From NCBI GenBank assembly GCA_964552195.1, contig CAZKFM010000007.1:90615-154614 (forward strand): DNA of 64,000 nucleotides, read 5' to 3'. The notes under the pieces are model-generated. The model was not told the DNA's origin. It saw only the letters and a list, made by a program, of their open reading frames with translations, and did not search any database. The stretch's first letter is position 1. Each line of letters begins with the position of its first letter. The stretch is from CAZKAP01 sp964552195. GTDB taxonomy: Bacteria; Bacteroidota; Bacteroidia; Flavobacteriales; Flavobacteriaceae. Shown here piece by piece: positions 33,489 through 41,958 of this stretch. A program made the translations under genes and the position numbers.

Positions 33489-35513
33489 TTAAAACAAGCC
33501 ATTGAATTTTCGAATGAACCATTCGGCGGTCAAAGTTCCGGAAAGAATGAATAACAACAAAATAAAGTCAATCAGGGGTTTCCTTTCCACTTGTCGTGTC
33601 CGGAGTACGGACAGGGCCGGATCGGAGAGCAAAGCCCGTTCCAGGGAGTCGATCTGATCCGCGAAAAACACACGGCCTCCGCCCTTACTGGTGAATCGAT
33701 TTAACTTCTCAGGGTTTGCCCTGGTCCACAGCAACTCTGGGGTATACGATTCTACCGTGAAACTACCGGACTGCGAAATTTCCTCGCCTTCTGCATAAAT
33801 GCGGTAGCGGTAATTACCAACGGCGAGCTCCCCAAGTCGGGTGGTATACTCACTGCCCGTGAAGTTAAAGGGATATACCTGGGTAAACGTTCCGCCCACT
33901 TGCTGCACACGAATGCGCAGATCGGCCGTGGGATCCAGCTCAAATGAGGGGTTAAAGAACACGGCCCTGACCTCGATATTGCTCTTTTCCCTGATCTGTT
34001 CGGGCAGCTCCGCCTGCAGCCGGTTGCGCTGCCGGGATTCTGAAATAAAACGGATCAAACGGGAGAATGTCCGGTCGAAGGCGTCGAAGCTCCTCTGATT
34101 GCGATAGCATTGTGCGCGCCATTTCCACAGACCTTCCCCAATAAGAAATCCGCGATTGTAGCTATCCTTATCGGTCAGGAACAACAAGGGGTAACCTGTG
34201 CGAACACGTCGTGTTTCCTGCTGCAACAGCACCCGTACATCCGAGTCTACCCGGTAACTGCCCAGGTAGTCGTCGAGTCCGGGATATTCCCTGATGTTCA
34301 GAGAGTCCCGGTTAAAGGCACTCCAAGACTCCCCGGGCAAAGCATCGAAAGACTCCTTAGGGCCAAAGTCTTCTTTCCGGATCACATCCTGAAAACGGTT
34401 TACGGAATTCCAATCCGTTGAAAGTCCCGCAATCAAAAGGTAACCCTTTCGTTCCTGAGTAATCCGGGTGAGCAATCTGTTAAAGGTGGATCCGGGCTGG
34501 TAAAGAACAAAGGCGTCCCAGTCCGCGTATTGATTCAGGGCCTCACTCGGAGATATAATTCGCGCCTCGCGTTGCTTATTGCTTTCAATAATCTTCACCA
34601 AGACGGACAGATCGGGATGCGTAAGTTCACTGACCACAGCTATCCTCTTGCGTTCGTCTATTACTTCGACCCGTTTACGCCTTTGATTGTTGATCGTGTT
34701 TTTTTCGCCCTCAGGACCGGACAGTACTGCCCGTATATCCTGTATACCCGGCCGATCAGTCCGAAATCGCTCTTCTATAATTACGCTATTTCGTTCGGGG
34801 GTGAATTCCACGACCCGGCTACTCCTTCGACTACCATTGATGCTAACCGTCAGGCGGCTGCTTACCTGACGATTACCGCTATAGGACAAACTGATTTTCA
34901 CCGGATAGTTATTTCCGAGAAAAGCAAAGCGATTGGCATCCAGATAATCGATCTTCAGGTCCTCATAACGAACGGTGTCGCCCACCGAAACCGCGAAAAT
35001 CCGAGTGGATTCAGGGGGTGAAAAAAATTCGTAGTCCTTGCCTTCAGACTGGTTGCCGTCGGTAATGGTTATCCAGGCAGAAGGACGATCGGAATACATT
35101 CGGTCGAGCCCGTCCAGCATTTTATCCATTCGACTGTCTTGCCCCTGAAAATCAAGGGTGTCCAATGGCTGCCATCCAGACCCAAAGGAAGTCAGGTGCA
35201 GGTCGAAACGCTCCCTGAGATTCGCGCTCTCCCTGAAATACTTCAGCAAGGATAGGCTGAGGTCGCTACCATCCAATTCCTTTACGGACAATGAGTTGTC
35301 AAAGGCAATTACCAGATTGGGTCTGGTTTCCGAGTAGGAGGTCTTCCTGATGCGGGGATTGAGCAGGAGTAAAAAAATAATGAAGTATGTCGCACCCCTC
35401 AGCAGAAAAAGCCATCGTCCCCAACGGTATTTGGGACTGCGATATAGGTACTGGAAAAAAGACAGGCCGTATGCCAGGAGTACGGCAAGTACTATTTGGC
35501 CTGCTACATTCAT
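33489..35513 (-). CDS. Membrane protein with a vWA-like domain
   Basis: A 674-residue protein with two N-terminal membrane helices (about 4-22 and 34-52), then a periplasmic or cytoplasmic body starting at NLVIAFDNSLS, where D72, S74 and S76 follow the MIDAS pattern and AWITITDGNQSEG carries a TDG motif. A last hydrophobic helix lies at about 647-665. This is reminiscent of BatA/BatB-like or related vWA membrane proteins, but no aerotolerance operon surrounds it. The middle 400 residues carry beta-rich segments without a clear family. Function unknown. Confidence 0.75.
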   Translation of the reverse strand: MNVAGQIVLAVLLAYGLSFFQYLYRSPKYRWGRWLFLLRGATYFIIFLLLLNPRIRKTSYSETRPNLVIAFDNSLSVKELDGSDLSLSLLKYFRESANLRERFDLHLTSFGSGWQPLDTLDFQGQDSRMDKMLDGLDRMYSDRPSAWITITDGNQSEGKDYEFFSPPESTRIFAVSVGDTVRYEDLKIDYLDANRFAFLGNNYPVKISLSYSGNRQVSSRLTVSINGSRRSSRVVEFTPERNSVIIEERFRTDRPGIQDIRAVLSGPEGEKNTINNQRRKRVEVIDERKRIAVVSELTHPDLSVLVKIIESNKQREARIISPSEALNQYADWDAFVLYQPGSTFNRLLTRITQERKGYLLIAGLSTDWNSVNRFQDVIRKEDFGPKESFDALPGESWSAFNRDSLNIREYPGLDDYLGSYRVDSDVRVLLQQETRRVRTGYPLLFLTDKDSYNRGFLIGEGLWKWRAQCYRNQRSFDAFDRTFSRLIRFISESRQRNRLQAELPEQIREKSNIEVRAVFFNPSFELDPTADLRIRVQQVGGTFTQVYPFNFTGSEYTTRLGELAVGNYRYRIYAEGEEISQSGSFTVESYTPELLWTRANPEKLNRFTSKGGGRVFFADQIDSLERALLSDPALSVLRTRQVERKPLIDFILLLFILSGTLTAEWFIRKFNGLF

Positions 35514-35537
35514 TTCGTTTGAGATTTGCGGGATTTC

Positions 35538-36278
35538 TTAGGTCAGCATGCCCCCGTCTACCTGTATCACCTGTCCGCTAATGTAGGCAGACATATCCGA
35601 TCCCAGGAAAAGGCATGCATGGGCAACGTCTTCGGCCGTCCCCCCCCTCTTCAGAGGAATCGCATCCCTCCAGGATTGTACGACCTTTTCATCCAGGCTC
35701 TGTGTCATCTCTGTTTCGATGAATCCTGGAGCCACCACATTACATCGTACGTTTCGGGAACCGAGTTCCAGGGCCACGGATTTGGAAAATCCAATGATTC
35801 CGGCCTTGGAAGCCGCGTAATTGGTTTGACCGGCATTCCCCTTTAATCCTACGACACTACTGATATTAATAATGGATCCTTTTCGCTGTTTGAGAAAGGT
35901 CTTTTGAGCCGCTTTAATCATGTTAAAAACCGATTTCAGGTTGACTTCGATCACGGTGTCAAAATCCTCCTCAACCATCCTCATCAGTAAGTTGTCACGT
36001 GTGATACCGGCATTGTTGATCAGTACGTCTATACTGCCAAAGTCCTGGAGAAAGTCCTCGATCAGGCTCACGGCATCCTGATAACTGGCCGCATTACTGC
36101 GGTACCCCTTAACCTTGTGGCCCTCGGCACCCAGTTCGGCTTCGATCTGTCGAGCGGCCTCCTCACTGGAGGAATAGGTAAACCCTACCTCTGCTCCATG
36201 ACGGGCAAACGACTCAACGATACCCTTTCCTATGCCCCGGCTACCACCGGTGACCAAAACTTTCTTTCCTTCAACCAT
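35538..36278 (-). CDS. fabG: 3-oxoacyl-ACP reductase
   Basis: A 246-residue short-chain dehydrogenase that reduces 3-ketoacyl-ACP in fatty acid synthesis. Cofactor loop TGGSRGIG (10-17), NNAG (88-91), and the catalytic S140, Y154 and K158 in ISSVVGLKGNAGQTNYAASK. The PGFIETEMT and ISGQVIQVDGGM segments are those of FabG rather than other SDRs. It lies 7 bp after sucD on the same strand. Confidence 0.9.
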   Translation of the reverse strand: MVEGKKVLVTGGSRGIGKGIVESFARHGAEVGFTYSSSEEAARQIEAELGAEGHKVKGYRSNAASYQDAVSLIEDFLQDFGSIDVLINNAGITRDNLLMRMVEEDFDTVIEVNLKSVFNMIKAAQKTFLKQRKGSIINISSVVGLKGNAGQTNYAASKAGIIGFSKSVALELGSRNVRCNVVAPGFIETEMTQSLDEKVVQSWRDAIPLKRGGTAEDVAHACLFLGSDMSAYISGQVIQVDGGMLT

Positions 36279-36285
36279 AACTTAA

Positions 36286-37158
36286 CTAGGATAGTACTTC
36301 CCGTACCTTTTGTCCGATTTCTGCGGGTGAATCCACCACATGTATGCCGTTTTCCCGCATTATGGCCTTCTTGGCCTGAGCTGTATCATCGCTGCCGCCA
36401 ACAATGGCTCCGGCATGCCCCATGGTTCTTCCGGCAGGTGCGGTTTCACCGGCTATAAAGCCCACTACGGGCTTGGAACTACCACTTTGCTTATACCAAA
36501 CGGCGGCATCCGCTTCTAGCTGCCCTCCGATTTCCCCGATCATTACCACACATTGGGTTTCATCGTCTTCTATGAGCAGCTGAAGCGCCTCACGGGTAGT
36601 GGTACCAATAATCGGATCTCCTCCAATTCCAATGGCAGTGCTAATCCCCAGTCCCTGACGAACTACCTGATCCGAAGCCTCATAGGTGAGCGTACCCGAT
36701 TTGGAAACTATGCCTACGGCACCCTTCTTAAAAACAAACCCGGGCATGATCCCTACTTTGGCCTCTTCCGGAGTAATCACCCCTGGGCAGTTAGGGCCAA
36801 TTAACCTGCAATCTCGATTTTGTATATACTGATATACCTTAACCATGTCGGCCACAGGTATGCCTTCCGTAATCGTAATAATCACCTTGATGCCGGCATC
36901 AGCAGCCTCCATGATCGCATCTGCCGCAAAGGCCGGGGGTACAAAAATGATGGAGGTATCTGCGTTTTCTTCTCTCACGGCATCTTCCACTGTATTAAAT
37001 ACAGGGCGATCCAGGTGGGTTTGCCCCCCTTTGCCTGGGGTCACACCTCCCACTACCTGGGTGCCGTAGGCGATCATCTGTTCGGCGTGAAAGGTCCCTT
37101 CGGTCCCAGTGAATCCCTGGACGACGATGCGTGAATTCTTATTAACTAATACGCTCAT
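36286..37158 (-). CDS. sucD: Succinyl-CoA synthetase (ADP-forming) alpha subunit
   Basis: A 290-residue subunit of the TCA enzyme making succinate and ATP from succinyl-CoA. CoA-binding VQGFTGTEG near the start, GPNCPGVITP, and the phosphorylated histidine H248 in TMGHAGAIVGG are present. The beta subunit gene sucC is not in the window, so the pair is encoded at separate loci. It is downstream of the lpx cluster with a candidate promoter of its own. Confidence 0.96.
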   Translation of the reverse strand: MSVLVNKNSRIVVQGFTGTEGTFHAEQMIAYGTQVVGGVTPGKGGQTHLDRPVFNTVEDAVREENADTSIIFVPPAFAADAIMEAADAGIKVIITITEGIPVADMVKVYQYIQNRDCRLIGPNCPGVITPEEAKVGIMPGFVFKKGAVGIVSKSGTLTYEASDQVVRQGLGISTAIGIGGDPIIGTTTREALQLLIEDDETQCVVMIGEIGGQLEADAAVWYKQSGSSKPVVGFIAGETAPAGRTMGHAGAIVGGSDDTAQAKKAIMRENGIHVVDSPAEIGQKVREVLS

Positions 37159-37174
37159 CTCGTAATTTTAGATG

Positions 37175-37182
37175 CAAAAATA
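37175..37182 (-). promoter_or_regulatory. Candidate -7 element of sucD-fabG
   Basis: TATTTTTG on the minus strand matches TAnnTTTG exactly, 16 nt upstream of the sucD ATG at 37158. No TTG lies at the right distance. Confidence 0.4.
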
Positions 37183-37222
37183 GGGGTTGCCGGTGAATCG
37201 GCATTTATACCCGGGCAATTCT

Positions 37223-38134
37223 TTATGTGTTGGACTGATTGCGCAAATAGGCCAGTTGTTTCAGCTTGTCACGAGCCGGTTCGGCAGGGGAACCGAAATA
37301 GGTCTCCCCTCCCTTAAGTGATTTGGCTACTCCTGTCTGAGCCAGGCATACCGCACCATCTCCTATTTCTATGCCGCTCTTTACTCCGACCTGTCCCCAA
37401 AGGGTAACCTTATTACCGATTACAACACAGCCGGCTACCCCGCACTGAGCGGCGATCAGACAGTCCTCTCCAATGAGCGTATCGTGCCCCACCTGAACCA
37501 GATTGTCGATCTTGGTGCCCCTGCCGATACGAGTCGTTGCCGTTACACCTCGGTCAATGGTGCACTGCGCTCCGATCTCCACGTCATCTTCCAGTAGCAC
37601 GTCCCCACAGGAGTGCAGTATGCGGTACCCATCGGGCTGATTCTTGTAGTAAAAGGCTTCGCTGCCCAGTACTGTTCCGGATTGCACGATTACCCTGTCA
37701 CCGAGACGGACATCATCGTGCAAAACCACATTGGGATGAATCACACAGTCCTTACCTATGCGGACACGGTTGCCGATATATACCTGAGGAGCAATAAAAG
37801 TCCTCTCGCCGACCTCAGGGGGAATGGCATCCTGAGCGTCGAATCGGTGTGGCCTGAACTTGGAAATCAGTCGGTTAAAGCCCTCGAATGGCTTATCCAT
37901 TATCAGGAGCGCCTTACCATCCGGGCAATCCACTTCCTGATTGATTAATATCACCGTTGCCCGGGATTCAAGCGCTTTCTGATAGTACTTGGGATGATCC
38001 ACAAAAACGATATCCCCTTCTTCGACCCGGTGGATTTCATTGAGCCCCATGATGGGCATATCGGGTTTGCCCACCCATTTGCACTCCAGAAACTCGGCTA
38101 TGCCTTTCAGGCTTTCTGTAGAGGTGAACTTCAT
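37223..38134 (-). CDS. LpxD-like acyltransferase paralogue
   Basis: A 303-residue left-handed beta-helix protein with an N-terminal uridine-binding-like domain (about 1-100) followed by hexapeptide repeats. The catalytic histidine of LpxD enzymes is kept (H217 in VQVGHDTLIGEDCLIAAQ). It is paralogous to lpxD at 40909 (which has H241) but shorter and divergent in the N-terminal half. It could add a second acyl chain type to glucosamine, or act on another nucleotide sugar. It lies 2 bp after efp. Confidence 0.8.
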   Translation of the reverse strand: MKFTSTESLKGIAEFLECKWVGKPDMPIMGLNEIHRVEEGDIVFVDHPKYYQKALESRATVILINQEVDCPDGKALLIMDKPFEGFNRLISKFRPHRFDAQDAIPPEVGERTFIAPQVYIGNRVRIGKDCVIHPNVVLHDDVRLGDRVIVQSGTVLGSEAFYYKNQPDGYRILHSCGDVLLEDDVEIGAQCTIDRGVTATTRIGRGTKIDNLVQVGHDTLIGEDCLIAAQCGVAGCVVIGNKVTLWGQVGVKSGIEIGDGAVCLAQTGVAKSLKGGETYFGSPAEPARDKLKQLAYLRNQSNT

Positions 38135-38136
38135 TG

Positions 38137-38706
38137 CTAGGCGTCTTTGGCCCGCTCCAGATAGGAACCCTTCTCGGTATCGATCTTGATCTTGTCTCCT
38201 TCGTTGATGAACAAAGGCACATTGATACGTGCACCAGTCTCTACCGTTGCCGGTTTGGAGGCATTAGTCGCCGTATTGCCCTTAACACCAGGTTCAGTAT
38301 GGGTGACTTGGAGTATAACGCTCGCAGGCATTTCAACTGACAACGGCATGCTGTCCTCCGCATTGAATAGAATGGATACCACTTCACCTTCTTTGAGCAG
38401 GTCCGGGGCGTCCAGCAGGTCTTTCTGAAGGGTAATCTGGTCGTAATCTTCGGTATTCATGAAGTGGAAGGTATCCCCTTCCGCGTACAGATACTGGTAG
38501 GATCGCGTCTCGACCCGCACATCCTCTATCTTATGACCGGCAGAAAAGGTGTTATCCACCACTTTACCCGTGGTCACACTCTTGAGTTTGGTTCGTACAA
38601 AAGCCGGGCCCTTGCCCGGTTTTACGTGAAGGAATTCAACGATTTTATAGATGTCGTTGTTGTAGCGGATACAGAGACCCTTTCTGATATCGGATGTATT
38701 TGCCAT
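38137..38706 (-). CDS. efp: Elongation factor P
   Basis: A 189-residue three-domain translation factor that rescues ribosomes stalled at polyproline. The tip loop KPGKGPAF holds lysine K32, the modification site in other species. C-terminal GARINVPLFINEGDKIKIDTEKGSYLERA is canonical. It is inserted between lpxA (7 bp) and the lpxD-like gene. Confidence 0.96.
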   Translation of the reverse strand: MANTSDIRKGLCIRYNNDIYKIVEFLHVKPGKGPAFVRTKLKSVTTGKVVDNTFSAGHKIEDVRVETRSYQYLYAEGDTFHFMNTEDYDQITLQKDLLDAPDLLKEGEVVSILFNAEDSMPLSVEMPASVILQVTHTEPGVKGNTATNASKPATVETGARINVPLFINEGDKIKIDTEKGSYLERAKDA

Positions 38707-38713
38707 GATATGT

Positions 38714-39502
38714 TTAAGTACTTGAACTGAAATAGCCTTTCATAATGCCCCTCTGGGAATCCCTGATAAACTGAAGAATCTCATCCCTCTCCGGAGTGGC
38801 CTCCATTTCCGCCTCTATAATTTCTGAGGCCTGGGAATTGTTAAAATTACTCTGGTACAGTATTCTATAAATATTTTGAAGCTCCCGTATTTTATCCGAA
38901 GTAAACCCTCTTCGCCTGAGTCCGATGGAGTTGATCCCGACATAGGAAAGAGGTTCACGGGCCGCCTTAACAAAAGGAGGCACATCTTTTCGAACCAATG
39001 ATCCGCCGGTCACGAAGGCATGTTTCCCAATAGAAACGAACTGATGAACGGCGACCATTCCGGCGAGAACGACATTCTCGCCTATGGTTACGTGACCGGC
39101 GAGCGTTGAGTTGTTGCTGAAGATACAACCGTCGCCCACCACACAGTCATGAGCGATATGACAATAGGCCATGATGAGGCAGTTATTACCGATTACCGTC
39201 CTCATTCGATCTGAGGTGCCTTTGTTGATGGTGGCACACTCGCGTATGGTGGTATTATCCCCTATATGAACCGTGGTGTCTTCCCCCTGGTACTTAAGGT
39301 CCTGAGGAATGGCCGAGATGACGGCTCCCGGGAATATTCGGCAATTCTTGCCGATACGTGCCCCCTCCATTATCGTCACATTGGACCCTATCCAGGTTCC
39401 CTCGCCGATTTCTACATTGTTGTGAATCGTGGTAAAGGGTTCGATCACCACATTCTGGGCGATCTTCGCACCAGGGTGAACGTAGGCTAACGGTTGGTTC
39501 AT
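38714..39502 (-). CDS. lpxA: UDP-N-acetylglucosamine acyltransferase
   Basis: A 262-residue acyltransferase that starts lipid A synthesis by transferring a hydroxyacyl chain to the 3-OH of UDP-GlcNAc. Hexapeptide repeats fill residues ~10-190, and the catalytic histidine is H118 in CHIAHDCVVGD. The helical C-terminus GLRRRGFTSDKIRELQNIYRIL is characteristic. It overlaps lpxC-fabZ by 4 bp. Confidence 0.96.
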   Translation of the reverse strand: MNQPLAYVHPGAKIAQNVVIEPFTTIHNNVEIGEGTWIGSNVTIMEGARIGKNCRIFPGAVISAIPQDLKYQGEDTTVHIGDNTTIRECATINKGTSDRMRTVIGNNCLIMAYCHIAHDCVVGDGCIFSNNSTLAGHVTIGENVVLAGMVAVHQFVSIGKHAFVTGGSLVRKDVPPFVKAAREPLSYVGINSIGLRRRGFTSDKIRELQNIYRILYQSNFNNSQASEIIEAEMEATPERDEILQFIRDSQRGIMKGYFSSST

Positions 39503-40902
39503 GAATTCTCTTCTTTATTGCGTACTTTAACGATTTGCGCCATGAGTTCGGCTTCAGAAACCAATTTTCCGTTGGCGTATGCATAAGCCTGCATATGACA
39601 TATCCCTCTGCGAATGGGTGAAACCAAGTCGCACTTAAAGATCAGCGTGTCACCAGGCATTACCTTTTCCTTGAATTTAACTCCATCGATCTTCATGAAG
39701 AAGGTCAGGTAGTTTTCGGGGTCCGGAACGGTGCTCAGGACCAGTATTCCGCCGGTCTGGGCCATGGCTTCCACCTGGAGTACTCCGGGCATCACGGGGG
39801 CACCAGGAAAATGCCCCTGGAAGAAGGGTTCGTTCATGGACACATTTTTCAGTCCTACCACATGACTGTCGGACAATTCCAGAATTTTGTCGATCAGCAG
39901 AAACGGCGGACGGTGAGGCAGCATGTTCATGATCTGGGTGATGTCCATCAGGGGCGGCTTGTTCAGATCGTAGGCCGGTACTTTATTTCTTCGTTCGATC
40001 TTTACGATTTTGGCCAGCTTTTTGGCGAACTGAGTGTTGATGTAGTGGCCGGGTTTGTTGGCAATGACCTTTCCCTGAATAAACGTCCCGACCAATGCCA
40101 AATCGCCTACCACATCCAGCAGTTTGTGCCTGGCCGCCTCGTTAGGGTAATGCAGGGTTAGATTGTCGAGTATGCCATTGGGCTTAACAGAGAGGTCCTC
40201 CTTGTTAAATGCTTCTTTTAGACGGCCCATGGTTTCTTCGGACAACTCTTTGTCCACGTAAACAATGGCGTTGTTCAAATCTCCTCCCTTAATCAGCCCA
40301 TGCTCCAAAAGCATTTCGAGTTCGTGTAGGAAACTAAATGTGCGGGCATGGGCAATCTCGTACTTAAACTCTTCCATATTGTCCAGGGTCGCATTCTGCG
40401 TACCCAGCACCTTGGTGCCAAAATCGACCATAGTGGTAACCTGATAGGTATCCGAGGGAATAATGGTGATTTCGCTTCCACTCTTCTCGTCCTTGAACGA
40501 GATTACCTCCTTGACTACATAAACCTCCCGCTCTTCTTCCTGTTCCAATATGCCCGCAGATTCGAGGGCCTCGACAAAGTACTTTGCGGAACCATCCATG
40601 ATGGGCGGTTCGGGAGCGTCCATACTGATCAGTACGTTATCGATGTCCAGACCCACCAATGCCGCCAGCACGTGCTCTGAAGTCTGTATGCGGACCCCGT
40701 TTTTTTCCAGATTGGTGCCTCGTTGCGTATTGACCACATAATTGGCATCCGCTTCTATGACCGGGGATCCTTCCAGATCTACCCTCTGGAAGGCGTAGCC
40801 ATAATTTACAGGGGCCGGCGAAAAGGTCATGGTTACTTCCAGTCCCGTATGGAGGCCAACTCCCTTGAGTGAAACCTCCTTGGCAATAGTCTTTTGCTTC
40901 AC
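39499..40902 (-). CDS. lpxC/fabZ: Fused UDP-3-O-acyl-GlcNAc deacetylase / 3-hydroxyacyl-ACP dehydratase
   Basis: A 467-residue fusion. LpxC covers about residues 1-305: zinc ligands H77 (TSEHVLA), H259 and D263 (HKLLDVVGD) and the GVGLHTG start. FabZ covers about 312-467: LPHRPPFLLIDK with catalytic H364 (FFQGHFPG) and E378 (LQVEAMAQ). It deacetylates the lipid A precursor and dehydrates hydroxyacyl-ACP, linking lipid A and fatty acid synthesis in one chain. This fusion is normal for Bacteroidota. Confidence 0.96.
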   Translation of the reverse strand: MKQKTIAKEVSLKGVGLHTGLEVTMTFSPAPVNYGYAFQRVDLEGSPVIEADANYVVNTQRGTNLEKNGVRIQTSEHVLAALVGLDIDNVLISMDAPEPPIMDGSAKYFVEALESAGILEQEEEREVYVVKEVISFKDEKSGSEITIIPSDTYQVTTMVDFGTKVLGTQNATLDNMEEFKYEIAHARTFSFLHELEMLLEHGLIKGGDLNNAIVYVDKELSEETMGRLKEAFNKEDLSVKPNGILDNLTLHYPNEAARHKLLDVVGDLALVGTFIQGKVIANKPGHYINTQFAKKLAKIVKIERRNKVPAYDLNKPPLMDITQIMNMLPHRPPFLLIDKILELSDSHVVGLKNVSMNEPFFQGHFPGAPVMPGVLQVEAMAQTGGILVLSTVPDPENYLTFFMKIDGVKFKEKVMPGDTLIFKCDLVSPIRRGICHMQAYAYANGKLVSEAELMAQIVKVRNKEENS

Positions 40903-40908
40903 TTCCAG

Positions 40909-41934
40909 CTATGTTTTGTTGATGAGCTTTTCGAGCCCGTGCAGTTTGTTTACTAGCGCAGGCAAATTCTTGAAGTGCACATACGATTTATTGTAATCGG
41001 CATAGCCCAGGGCCGGGGATCCCTGCAGAACCTCGTCGTCCTTGATGTTTCGGCTGATCCCGGACTGAGCCTGTATCTTTACCCGGTCACCTATGGTGAT
41101 GTGACCGACGATGCCGACCTGTCCACCAATCAAGCAATTCTTTCCGATTTTGGTAGATCCGGCTATGCCCGTCTGGGCTGCTATGGCCGTGTGGGCACCA
41201 ATCTCTACATTATGGGCAATCTGTATCTGATTATCGAGCTTGACCCCATTTCTCAATATCGTCGAGCCGAGGGTCGCACGGTCTATGGTGGTTCCTGCAC
41301 CTATGTCCACGTCGTCCTCGAGTATCACATTACCCGTTTGGGGGACTTTATGGTATACTCCGTTTTCGTCAGGTGTAAAACCGAAACCATCGGCTCCGAG
41401 TATGGCTCCACTATGTATGACACATCGATTTCCAATAACCGTTTCCGAATAAATCTTTGCTCCTGCATGAATCACCACATCATCACCTATGGCCACGTTA
41501 TCGCCTATGAAAGCGTTGGGGTAAATGCGCACGTTGTTTCCCAGTCTCGAGTTTTCGCCTACGTAGGCAAAGGCTCCGAGATACAGGCCGTCACCATGAG
41601 TAGAGGTATTTGAAAAGTGAGAGGGGTCTTCAATCCCAGTCTTCACATTTCTGACCTGATCGTAGTATTCTAGAAGCTTCGAAAATGCCTTGTAGGCATC
41701 GTCCACACGGATAAGGGTAGTGCTCAGGGGCTGTTCGGCCACGAACTCCTTACTTACTATGGTAATGGAAGCCTGACTCTTATATATGTGTGGCGTGTAT
41801 TTGGGATTGGCCAGAAATGTAAGTGATCCCACCACACCTTCTTCAATGCGGGCGAGCTTATCGACGGCAACCTCCGGGTTCCCCTCCACTTCGCCTGACA
41901 GTATACCCGCTATTTGCGCCGCCGTAAACTTCAT
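40909..41934 (-). CDS. lpxD: UDP-3-O-acylglucosamine N-acyltransferase
   Basis: A 341-residue N-acyltransferase, third step of lipid A synthesis. The N-terminal domain (1-100) starts KFTAAQIAGILSGEVEGNP, then hexapeptide repeats with the catalytic H241 in QIAHNVEIG and ILGADGFGF, the lipid-binding loop. The length is normal for LpxD. It is first in the lpxD-lpxC/fabZ-lpxA run, 6 bp before lpxC/fabZ, and lies 24 bp downstream of the HD-domain gene. Confidence 0.96.
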   Translation of the reverse strand: MKFTAAQIAGILSGEVEGNPEVAVDKLARIEEGVVGSLTFLANPKYTPHIYKSQASITIVSKEFVAEQPLSTTLIRVDDAYKAFSKLLEYYDQVRNVKTGIEDPSHFSNTSTHGDGLYLGAFAYVGENSRLGNNVRIYPNAFIGDNVAIGDDVVIHAGAKIYSETVIGNRCVIHSGAILGADGFGFTPDENGVYHKVPQTGNVILEDDVDIGAGTTIDRATLGSTILRNGVKLDNQIQIAHNVEIGAHTAIAAQTGIAGSTKIGKNCLIGGQVGIVGHITIGDRVKIQAQSGISRNIKDDEVLQGSPALGYADYNKSYVHFKNLPALVNKLHGLEKLINKT

Positions 41935-41939
41935 GATGC

Positions 41940-41947
41940 CAAAAGTA
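41940..41947 (-). promoter_or_regulatory. Candidate -7 element almost on the lpxD ATG
   Basis: TACTTTTG on the minus strand is an exact TAnnTTTG match only 5 nt from the lpxD ATG (41934), with no TTG at the usual spacing. If real, the transcript is leaderless. Confidence 0.3.
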
Positions 41948-41958
41948 AAAAAATAGAT

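Noticed and set aside
40975..41613. Plus-strand frame of 212 codons within lpxD
   Set aside because: The left-handed helix repeats of lpxD make long open antisense frames, and no independent evidence supports a gene.
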